Assembly (NCBI GenBank): GCA_044225675.1
Contig: JBGAIH010000020.1
Span: 29,565 to 93,564, forward strand
DNA from: JACMQX01 sp044225675
Lineage (GTDB): Bacteria; Pseudomonadota; Gammaproteobacteria; Burkholderiales; Burkholderiaceae_C
Reading direction: 5' to 3'
Length of the DNA: 64,000 nt
Of the stretch, positions 55,354 through 62,549 are shown piece after piece. Each line of letters begins with the position of its first letter. Positions within the stretch are counted from its first letter, which is position 1. The translations under genes were made by a program, and so were the position numbers. Under the pieces are notes generated by a model, which saw only the letters and a program-made list of their open reading frames with translations, did no database searches and was not told where the DNA came from.

Positions 55354-57648
55354 TCAGGCGATCTTGAATCGCGAAACCGACTGGCGAAGTTCTTCGGCCA
55401 TTCGGGACAGCTCGCGCACCTGGGCGGCCGTGGAGCGCGTGCCCTCTCCGGTCTGCTCCGTCACCGCGAAGATGTGCTGGATGTTGCCGGCCACCACGTT
55501 GGCCGATTCGGCTTCGCGGGACGCGGAGTTCGAGATCTGCTCAATCAGGTCGGCGAGCTTGCGCGACACCTGGTCGATCTCGGTCAGCGCGGTGCCGGCG
55601 TTGTCGGACAGCTTGGCCCCTTCGACCACACCCTGCGTCGAGCGCTCCATGGCGGCCACCGCATCCTGCGTGTCGGTCTGAATTGCCTTCACCAGCGCCG
55701 AGATCTGCCGCGTGGCGTCTGCGGAGCGCTCGGCCAGCCGCTGCACTTCTTCGGCCACCACCGAGAAGCCCCGTCCCGCTTCACCGGCCGACGCGGCCTG
55801 GATGGCGGCGTTCAGGGCCAGCACGTTCGTCTGCTCGGTAATGTCGGAAATCAGCTCGGTGATTTCGCCAATCTCCTGCGACGACTCACCCAGGCGCTTG
55901 ATGCGCTTGGAGGTTTCCTGGATCTGGTCGCGGATCGAGTTCATGCCGCCGATGGCGTTCTGCACGGCCTGCAGGCCTGACTCGGCAGCCATCAGGGACT
56001 GGCGGGCCACCTGGGCCGACTCCTGGGCCTGTCCGGACACCTGGTTGATTCGGCCCGCCATGTCGAGCACCGACTGGCCGGTTTCGCGGATCTCGCGCAG
56101 CTGCTCGGTCGATGCGGCCAGCAGTTCGGTGGAGGTGCTTTCCACCTGCGCCGTCGTCTGCGCCACCTTGGTGACCGTGCTCTGCACGTTGCCCACCAGC
56201 TGGCGCAGTTCTTCCACCGTGTAGTTCACCGAGTCGGCGATGGCGCCCGTGATGTCCTCGGTCACCGTGGCTTCCTGCGTGAGGTCGCCTTCGGCCACTG
56301 TCTGCAGTTCGTTCATGAGTCGCAGAATGGCGGCCTGGTTGGCGTCGTTGACGCGCTTGGCCTCCTGCTCCTGGCGCTCGGCTTCGAGTCGCTGCTGTTC
56401 GGCAACGCCCTGGCGCTGGCGGCTGTCCTGCAGCTGGGCATAGGCCAGACCTGCGGCGCTCAGCAGCGCCAGCAGGGCCATCAGAAGCAGCGAGGCCAGC
56501 GCGGTGGCCGACAGCCCCGTCTCGCCCGACAGCTTGGCCTGCAGGGCCTGCAGGTCGCGACGCAGCGGCTCGCTGTCGGCAATGATCGCCGACTGCGCCT
56601 CGCGGGCCGACACCAGGCCCTGCAGGTTGCCCAGAATGGCGCCGGCCTGCGTGCGGGTTTCTTCATAGAGCTTGAGCAGGGCCTCGATGCGCTCACGCGT
56701 CTGCGGGTCCTTGGAGCCCGACAGGCGCAGTTCGGGACTGCCTTCGAGCAGGCCCTGGGCGATTTCTTTGAAGGAGTTCAAGTCCTTGCCCAGCAGGAAC
56801 ACGGCTTCGGGGCTCACGCCTTCCATCGTCAGGAATTCGTTGGCCGACTTGCCGATGCGCTGGGTCAGCATCACGAGCTGGCCCGAAGCGGAGATCTCGG
56901 ACGGCGCGGCGTTCTGCTGGAGCTTGAGCGAGGAGACCGTCTCGGCGATTTCAAGCAGGTCGGACGACTGGCGGTTGATGGTGCGAAGCGCGTTGCCCAC
57001 CTGGGTCAGGATGCGCTGCTGGCCCATCACGGTGCCGGCGTTCTTCTCGGCGCGCTCCATCAGCGGAATGACCTTGTCGACGTCTTCCATGTACTGCGCC
57101 GCGACCGGGTCCAGGCCGAGGCCGGCGTCGCCGTTCTTGAGGCCGCGCACCGTGGCGGCCAGCACGTCTGCGCTTTCCTTCACGTCGGGGAAGGCCTGCG
57201 CGCTGCCCACCAGTGCCTGGGACACGGACTTGGCAAGACGCTGCGACTGCATCAGCGACTGGCCGGTCGCGGCCACCTGCTGCGCCACCGTGTTCGTCTG
57301 ACGCACCGTGTAGAACGCCATGCCGCCCAGAATCACGAGCGACAGGCCGAGCAGGACCGACAGCGTGCGCTGGTGCTGCGCAACGGTGCGCCGCCCCAGC
57401 AGCGGCAGCTCGAGAAGGGCCTGCCCGGATCCATCTTCGAGCGGCTCGAAAAGGCTGTCCTCCGTCGGCGCTTCCTGACGGTTGTACTCGGTGGAGCTCA
57501 TGGCCATGGTGCTGCCGCCCTGACCGTCCATGGCACCCGTGGCCATCGGGTCGACGGACGCATCGGGCATGGCCAGGCTCAGGCCGGACTCGCCCTCGGG
57601 CGGCTTGCGCTTGGGAAACAGCTTTTTGAGTTGATCAACGACGGGCAT
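55354..57648 (-). CDS. pilJ: PilJ, methyl-accepting chemotaxis-like transducer for type IV pili
   Basis: 764 residues, inner-membrane receptor. The N-terminal cytoplasmic stretch (EDSLFEPLEDGSGQALLELP) is followed by a first membrane helix (about 88-112, TLSVLLGLSLVILGGMAFYT). The periplasmic PilJ-type four-helix sensor runs from about 115 to 380, then a second membrane helix (SATALASLLLMALLALLSAA) and the cytoplasmic signalling rod, with hairpin tip AAIQAASAGEAGRGFSVVAE. Between chpA and pilI, the usual cluster order. Confidence 0.95.
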   Translation of the reverse strand: MPVVDQLKKLFPKRKPPEGESGLSLAMPDASVDPMATGAMDGQGGSTMAMSSTEYNRQEAPTEDSLFEPLEDGSGQALLELPLLGRRTVAQHQRTLSVLLGLSLVILGGMAFYTVRQTNTVAQQVAATGQSLMQSQRLAKSVSQALVGSAQAFPDVKESADVLAATVRGLKNGDAGLGLDPVAAQYMEDVDKVIPLMERAEKNAGTVMGQQRILTQVGNALRTINRQSSDLLEIAETVSSLKLQQNAAPSEISASGQLVMLTQRIGKSANEFLTMEGVSPEAVFLLGKDLNSFKEIAQGLLEGSPELRLSGSKDPQTRERIEALLKLYEETRTQAGAILGNLQGLVSAREAQSAIIADSEPLRRDLQALQAKLSGETGLSATALASLLLMALLALLSAAGLAYAQLQDSRQRQGVAEQQRLEAERQEQEAKRVNDANQAAILRLMNELQTVAEGDLTQEATVTEDITGAIADSVNYTVEELRQLVGNVQSTVTKVAQTTAQVESTSTELLAASTEQLREIRETGQSVLDMAGRINQVSGQAQESAQVARQSLMAAESGLQAVQNAIGGMNSIRDQIQETSKRIKRLGESSQEIGEITELISDITEQTNVLALNAAIQAASAGEAGRGFSVVAEEVQRLAERSADATRQISALVKAIQTDTQDAVAAMERSTQGVVEGAKLSDNAGTALTEIDQVSRKLADLIEQISNSASREAESANVVAGNIQHIFAVTEQTGEGTRSTAAQVRELSRMAEELRQSVSRFKIA

Positions 57649-57672
57649 GATGCGACCTTCCTGGGGAAATCT

Positions 57673-58203
57673 CTAAGCGCTGATGCTCAGGAACTGGGGT
57701 TGTTGGGACAGGGCCTGCAGGTTGATCTCCTGCCACTGGGTACCGCTGGCATCCGTGTAGCGGCTGCCGAAATACGGGGGGGCGTCGGGCGGCGGCTCGG
57801 CCGATGCGGTGAAGCCGTCGACGCCGCGCAGACCGGCCAGCCTGTCGATCAGCAGCGCGCAGTTCACGCTGAGCACCGCATTGAGCGCCACGAGCCGGGA
57901 CTCGGCCCGCGCGACGTCCAGCCGCGACGCCGGCGCGCGGCCCGCGACAAAACTGCCGAGATCGACCACGCCGTAGAGCCCGCCGCGCAGGTTGGCCACG
58001 CCCAGGAACCAGCGCTGGGTGTAGGGCACGGGCTGGGTGACGGACCAGGGGAAGATCTCGCCCGACTGGCTCAGAGGAAAGAGGTATTTGTCGCCGGCGG
58101 CCTCCACCGCCAGCCAGGACGCGGCCACGCCTTCGGTGCGCGCCGCCTGCAGGCGGGTTGCCAGGCGGCTTTGGAGTTCCCGGAGAGCTTCGCGGTTGGC
58201 CAT
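57673..58203 (-). CDS. pilI: PilI, CheW-like coupling protein
   Basis: 176 residues. Couples PilJ to the ChpA kinase. The CheW fold features ITQ-like WSVTQPVPYTQRWFLGVANL, RGGLYGVVDLGSFV, and VALNAVLSVNCALLIDRLAGL. Start ATG at 58203, 13 nt after pilH. Confidence 0.9.
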   Translation of the reverse strand: MANREALRELQSRLATRLQAARTEGVAASWLAVEAAGDKYLFPLSQSGEIFPWSVTQPVPYTQRWFLGVANLRGGLYGVVDLGSFVAGRAPASRLDVARAESRLVALNAVLSVNCALLIDRLAGLRGVDGFTASAEPPPDAPPYFGSRYTDASGTQWQEINLQALSQQPQFLSISA

Positions 58204-58216
58204 GCGTCCTCGTGAA

Positions 58217-58582
58217 TCAGCTCAGGGCCTTGATCTTGGCCATCAGCTCGTCGGCGTCCACCGGCTTGGTGATGTAGTCGCGCGCACCCTGGCGCATGCC
58301 CCAGACGCGATCGGTTTCCTGGTTCTTGCTCGTGCACATGATGATCGGGACGTCGGAGAACTGGGGATCCCGGGTGATGGCCCGGGTCAGCTGGAAGCCA
58401 TTCTGCCCGGGCATCACGACGTCCATGAGGATCAGGTCGGGCTTTTCCTCGGCAAGCCGACGAAAGGCGTCGTCGGCGTTCTCGGCGGTCTTCACCGACA
58501 TGCCGTTTTTCTGCAGCAGGTCGGTCAGGTACATCAGTTCGGTCTTGGAATCGTCCACGACCAGCACCTTTTGGATGGGCAT
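58217..58582 (-). CDS. pilH: PilH, single-domain response regulator
   Basis: 121 residues from MPIQKVLVVDDSKTELMYL. Acidic pocket VVDDSK, phospho-Asp in PDLILMDVVMPGQNGFQ, Thr/Ser MCTSK and Lys in YITKPVDADELM. The ATG at 58582 overlaps the pilG stop (TGATG); a GTG one codon upstream is an alternative. Receives phosphate from ChpA; likely acts on pilus retraction or as a phosphate sink. Confidence 0.92.
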   Translation of the reverse strand: MPIQKVLVVDDSKTELMYLTDLLQKNGMSVKTAENADDAFRRLAEEKPDLILMDVVMPGQNGFQLTRAITRDPQFSDVPIIMCTSKNQETDRVWGMRQGARDYITKPVDADELMAKIKALS

Positions 58583-58983
58583 CACATTTCTCCTTGTTGG
58601 GCGGCGGCGCCGAACTGCTGAACGGCCTGCAGCAGCTGGTCCTTGGTAAAAGGCTTGGTGAGGTATTCCTGGGAGCCGACCATGCGGCCCCGCGCCTTGT
58701 CGAACACGCCGTCCTTGGACGACAGCATCACGACGGGCACGGTCGCGAACTTCGGATTGCGCTTGATGATGGCGCAGGTCTGGTAGCCGTCCAGGCGCGG
58801 CATGAGAATGTCGCAGAAGATCAGGTGCGGCTGGTAGTCGTTGACCTTGGCCAGGGCGTCGAAGCCGTCCTCGGCCAGCAGAACTTCATGGCCCCCCTGC
58901 TTGAGGAAGATTTCAGCACTGCGGCGAATGGTGTTGCTGTCGTCAATCACCAGAACCCTGAAACCTGATCCGGTTGTAGTCAC
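58582..58983 (-). CDS. pilG: PilG, single-domain response regulator
   Basis: 133 residues. Receiver motifs VLVIDDSNTIRRSAEIFLKQ, PHLIFCDILMPRLDGYQ, MLSSKDGVFD and YLTKPFTKDQLL. Start is the GTG at 58983 with AGGAG about 9 nt upstream. First pil gene of the cluster, 43 nt after the rubredoxin gene; likely output to pilus extension. Confidence 0.93.
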   Translation of the reverse strand: MTTTGSGFRVLVIDDSNTIRRSAEIFLKQGGHEVLLAEDGFDALAKVNDYQPHLIFCDILMPRLDGYQTCAIIKRNPKFATVPVVMLSSKDGVFDKARGRMVGSQEYLTKPFTKDQLLQAVQQFGAAAQQGEM

Positions 58984-59026
58984 TGCGGGTTGCTCCTGAT
59001 GTTTCCGGGCGCCACTCCCCGGCCCC

Positions 59027-59200
59027 TCAAATCTGCACCATCTCGAAATCTTCCTTGCGGGCGCCGCACTCCGGGCAGGTCCAGTTCATGGGCACCTGGT
59101 CCCACGGAGTGCCGGGGGCGATGCCATGGTCGGGCGCGCCGGTGGACTCGTCGTAAATCCACCCGCAAATCAGACACATCCACGTTTTTGAATCAGTCAC
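59027..59200 (-). CDS. Rubredoxin
   Basis: 57 residues, starting at a GTG (59200): M-T-D-S-K-T-W-M then CLICGWIYDE and, 30 residues on, WTCPECGARKEDFEMVQI. The two C-x-x-C-G knuckles bind one iron. Small electron carrier in the cytoplasm. The pairing of rubredoxin with the pil genes is conserved in related bacteria but no functional link is known. Overlapping ORFs in other frames here are spurious. Confidence 0.93.
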   Translation of the reverse strand: MTDSKTWMCLICGWIYDESTGAPDHGIAPGTPWDQVPMNWTCPECGARKEDFEMVQI

Positions 59201-59281
59201 AGCTTAAGGGGCCTTCCAATAGAATGCAACGATTGTATAGACGCCACGAGACGTCTCAGCCACCCTGTTGTCCTCACTTTC
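59201..59281. promoter_or_regulatory. Divergent promoter region rubredoxin-pil / thiD-hemL with a 10-bp palindrome
   Basis: 81-nt gap, clearly more A+T-rich than its surroundings, with -10-like sequences on both strands (TATAGA on plus near 59236; TACAAT on minus nearby). The perfect palindrome GAGACGTCTC sits at 59248-59257. It must serve both operons. Promoter calls are tentative. Confidence 0.4.
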
Positions 59282-60223
59282 ATGGCCCATCCCCCCCCTG
59301 AGCTTATGGATGCCGGCACCGCCGGCGCGACGGATGACGACCATCCGGCCTGCGTCCTGTGCTTCAACGCGAACGATCCGAGCGGCGCGGGCGGCCTGGC
59401 GGCCGACGCCACCGCCGTCGCCTCGGTCGGCGCGCATGCGCTGACCGTGGTGACCGGCGCCTACGCGCGCGACACGGCCGAGATCTTCGACCACTTCGCC
59501 TTCGACGAGGACGCGGTCGCCGAACAGGCCCGCGTGATCCTGGAGGACGTGTCGGTGCAGGTCATCAAGGTCGGCTTTGCCGGCAGCCCCGAGGCCCTGA
59601 GCGCGATCGCCGGCATCGCGGCGGACTACGCCGATGTGCCGGTGGTGGCCTATATGCCCAACCTGTCCTGGTGGGACGACAGCCAGATCGACCAGTACCT
59701 CGACGCATTCCGGGAGCTGATGTTGCCGCAGACCACGGTGTTGGTGGGAAACCACAGTACCCTGTGGCGCTGGCTCCTGCCCGACTGGAGCAGCGAGCGC
59801 AGCCCGACGGCGCGCGACATCGCCAAGGCCGCTGCCGAGGTCGGCGTGCCCTACACGCTCGTCACCGGCATCCCGCTGCCCGAGCAGTTCATGGACAACG
59901 TGCTGGCCTCGCCCCAGGCCGTGCTGTGCAATGCCAGGTTCGAGCGCTTCGAGGCCGTCTTCTCGGGTGCCGGCGACACGCTGTCGGCCGCGCTGGCCGC
60001 TCTGCTGGCCAGCGGCACCGACCTGGCGGGTGCGGCCACCGAGGCGCTCAGCTACCTCGACCGGAGCCTGGATGCGGGCTTTCGGCCGGGCATGGGCCAC
60101 GTCGTGCCCGACCGGATGTTCTGGGCCCAGCCCGAGGGCGCCGACGATGGCGCCGAACTGACCGAAGACGAATTGCGGGCCATGCAGGCCTTCGAGATGC
60201 CCACCCATGACACCAAACACTGA
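59282..60223 (+). CDS. thiD: ThiD-family hydroxymethylpyrimidine/phosphomethylpyrimidine kinase
   Basis: 313 residues. Ribokinase-fold kinase of thiamine synthesis. The substrate/ATP motifs are VLCFNANDPSGAGGLAADAT at the N-terminus and FSGAGDTLSAALAALLASG with the catalytic Asp near the C-terminus. It has an acidic C-terminal extension beyond the kinase fold (DGAELTEDELRAMQAF). The last 17 nt overlap hemL, so the two are translated from one message. Confidence 0.88.
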   Translation: MAHPPPELMDAGTAGATDDDHPACVLCFNANDPSGAGGLAADATAVASVGAHALTVVTGAYARDTAEIFDHFAFDEDAVAEQARVILEDVSVQVIKVGFAGSPEALSAIAGIAADYADVPVVAYMPNLSWWDDSQIDQYLDAFRELMLPQTTVLVGNHSTLWRWLLPDWSSERSPTARDIAKAAAEVGVPYTLVTGIPLPEQFMDNVLASPQAVLCNARFERFEAVFSGAGDTLSAALAALLASGTDLAGAATEALSYLDRSLDAGFRPGMGHVVPDRMFWAQPEGADDGAELTEDELRAMQAFEMPTHDTKH

Positions 60224-61529
60224 CACTCCCGCCGGCGCCAACGAGGCCCTGTTCGAACGCGCCCGGCGCAGCATCCCCGGCGGCGTGAACTCGCCGGTGC
60301 GCGCCTTCCGCGCCGTCGGCGGCACGCCCCGCTTCGTGCGGCGCGCCGAGGGCGCCTATTTCTGGGACGCGGCCGGCCAGCGCTTCATCGACTACATCGG
60401 CTCCTGGGGACCGATGATCCTCGGCCACGGCCACCCTGCGGTGGTGGAAGCCGTGCAGCGGGCCGTGCTCGAAGGCTTTTCCTACGGCGCGCCGACCGAG
60501 CGCGAGATCGAACTGGCCGAGGAGATCCTCTCGCTCGTGCCTTCGATGGACATGGTGCGCCTGGTGAGTTCCGGCACGGAAGCCGCCATGAGCGCGATCC
60601 GTCTGGCGCGCGGCGCCACCGGCCGCAGCAAGCTCATCAAGTTCGAAGGCTGCTACCACGGCCATGCCGACGCCCTGCTCGTGAAGGCCGGCTCGGGCCT
60701 GGCGACCTTCGGCAACCCGACCAGCGCGGGCGTGCCGCCCGAGGTGGTGCAGCACACGCTGGTGCTCGAATACAACAACATCGCCCAGCTCGAAGAGGCC
60801 TTCGCGCTGCACGGCATGGAGCTGGCCTGCCTGATGATCGAGCCCATCGCCGGCAACATGAACTTCGTGCGCGCCAGCGTGCCCTTCATGAAGCGCTGCC
60901 GCGAGCTGTGCACCGAGTACGGCGCGCTGCTGGTGTTCGACGAGGTCATGACCGGCTTTCGCGTGGCGCTGGACAGCGCCCAGGGCGTCTATGCGCGCGC
61001 CATCCCGGGCTTCCGGCCCGACATCACCGTGCTCGGCAAGGTCATCGGCGGCGGCATGCCGCTGGCGGCCTTCGGCGGGCCGCGCGCCATCATGGAGCAG
61101 CTCGCACCGCTCGGGCCGGTCTACCAGGCCGGCACGCTCTCGGGCAACCCGGTGGCCACGGCCTGCGGCCTGGCCACGCTGCGCGCGATCCGCCAGCCGG
61201 GCTTCTTCGACGCGCTGTCGGCCCGCACGCGCGCGCTGGTCGACGGCCTGTCGGCGGCGGCCCGCGATGCGGGCGTGCCCTTCAGCGCCGACTGCGAAGG
61301 CGGCATGTTCGGCTTCTTCCTGCTGCCGCAGCTCCCGCAGAACTATCCGCAGGTCATGAAGAGCGACGGCGCGAAGTTCAACACCCTCTTCCATGGCCTG
61401 CTGCAGCGCGGCGTGTACATCGCGCCCGCACTCTATGAAGCCGGCTTCGTGAGCGGCGCGCACAGCGCGGACGATATTGCACAGACCGTCGCTGCGGCGC
61501 GCGAGGTGTTCGGCACGATGAGGGGCTGA
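60207..61529 (+). CDS. hemL: Glutamate-1-semialdehyde 2,1-aminomutase
   Basis: 440 residues. PLP enzyme forming 5-aminolevulinate for haem and related tetrapyrroles. N-terminal RRSIPGGVNSPVRAF, the glycine-rich SSGTEAAMSAIRLARG, VFDEVMTGFRVAL and the PLP lysine in TVLGKVIGGGMPLAAFGG are all present. Complete. The downstream side is invaded by an oppositely oriented Rhs tail fragment. Confidence 0.97.
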   Translation: MTPNTDTPAGANEALFERARRSIPGGVNSPVRAFRAVGGTPRFVRRAEGAYFWDAAGQRFIDYIGSWGPMILGHGHPAVVEAVQRAVLEGFSYGAPTEREIELAEEILSLVPSMDMVRLVSSGTEAAMSAIRLARGATGRSKLIKFEGCYHGHADALLVKAGSGLATFGNPTSAGVPPEVVQHTLVLEYNNIAQLEEAFALHGMELACLMIEPIAGNMNFVRASVPFMKRCRELCTEYGALLVFDEVMTGFRVALDSAQGVYARAIPGFRPDITVLGKVIGGGMPLAAFGGPRAIMEQLAPLGPVYQAGTLSGNPVATACGLATLRAIRQPGFFDALSARTRALVDGLSAAARDAGVPFSADCEGGMFGFFLLPQLPQNYPQVMKSDGAKFNTLFHGLLQRGVYIAPALYEAGFVSGAHSADDIAQTVAAAREVFGTMRG

Positions 61530-62043
61530 AGGCCAACAGCACGCGGTTTGGCCGCTTGCACCTCGAAGTCACGCGGACTCTCGGATGCGGAGGCGTTCTG
61601 GACCGGTAGAGTGTCCTGGCTGCGCCTGTCACTGGCGGAAGACTCGACGCCCGAGCCGTGGACATCTCTGCGCCGTTTGCAACTCCACGGTATCCACTTG
61701 AGACTCGGAGAAGGCTGTTCAGATTCGCGGAGCCACTTCTGTTGCCGATGCCACTGATTGCGTCGCCAACAGCCTGACGGCAGGCCGGAGTGATGGCGCA
61801 ACCTACAGCAAGAACACTTCCGCCAACGATCAAGTCATCCACTCCGACGAGCAGACCCGTCGGATCCGTGTACCTCGTCGGCTGGTTGAAGCTGTACGCG
61901 TAGGTATTGATCCCCCCCGCGAGCCCGATGGGATCGGACTGGATATACCTCCCCTGCCCCGCCAGGTAGTTCCGATAGTAGTTGTAGTAAGCCCCCGTCT
62001 CCCCGAGCCCGCCGAAGGCGGGCGGGGAGAGGCTTTCTCTCAA
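61530..62043 (-). pseudogene. Orphan Rhs C-terminal fragment (displaced rhs tip)
   Basis: On the minus strand just after the immunity gene, a frame without a true start reads the end of an Rhs core: ETGAYYNYYRNYLAGQGRYI, then Q-S-D-P-I-G-L-A-G-G-I-N-T-Y-A-Y, and R-Y-T-D-P-T-G-L (about 61850-61990). A short novel tail follows (VDDLIVGGSVLAVGCAITPA to about 61707), after which coding character fades and the open frame runs antisense into hemL. Its core differs from that of the main Rhs gene, so it is an exchanged module rather than a simple duplication. It has no start and is presumably silent unless recombined. Confidence 0.75.
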
Positions 62044-62549
62044 GGATTACTGTTCGAGCCGCCCAACAGTTGCCGGAGCTTGGCTCCTTCGCGTGCCAGC
62101 AGATCGAGAGTCTCATAGGCGCGCATCAGACTGTCTTCATCATGCGTGCCAGCCGCGCCCGATCTTGATAGAACCCACGCCTTCATCGCTTCGTACTCCG
62201 GCAGCTCCAAACCAATCAACCGTGCTGTCATGAACGCGTCCCAGTGATACGGCTCCGGAGACCGGTCTAACACCCCGATCAAAGCGTCGGCAGCGAGCAA
62301 CTGACCTTGCGGCGCATCCAGCGCTCCGAGCAGGAGGCTCGGCAGATAGAAGATGAACGCCTCCGGCACGAACGCATAGAAGGCATCAGGATGCCTCACC
62401 CAGTCTTGCCATCCGATCTCACGCCAATGTCGGCCCGCAAACGACAGTGCATCGCGTTGCTCAGGGGTAATCGGCAAACGCGGCTCAACGAGATTTGAAG
62501 GTCGCGGGCGACTCGCGAACGCAGCATCGATTTGACTGCGGAGATTCAT
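62040..62549 (-). CDS. Rhs-associated immunity protein (resembles DUF6714)
   Basis: 169 residues from MNLRSQIDAAFASRPRPSN. The ATG overlaps the stop of the rhs toxin gene (ATGA), the hallmark of a coupled immunity gene. No signal peptide. The middle segment HWREIGWQDWVRHPDAFYAF and VPEAFIFYLPSLLLGAL resembles DUF6714, in which F-x-P-E-A-F-x-Y-Y-L-P is conserved. The family name is from memory, the immunity role from position. Confidence 0.75.
   Translation of the reverse strand: MNLRSQIDAAFASRPRPSNLVEPRLPITPEQRDALSFAGRHWREIGWQDWVRHPDAFYAFVPEAFIFYLPSLLLGALDAPQGQLLAADALIGVLDRSPEPYHWDAFMTARLIGLELPEYEAMKAWVLSRSGAAGTHDEDSLMRAYETLDLLAREGAKLRQLLGGSNSNP

Noticed and set aside
58980..59183. 67-codon minus-strand open frame over the rubredoxin gene
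   Set aside because: Wrong frame; the GTG-started frame at 59200-59027 gives a perfect rubredoxin.
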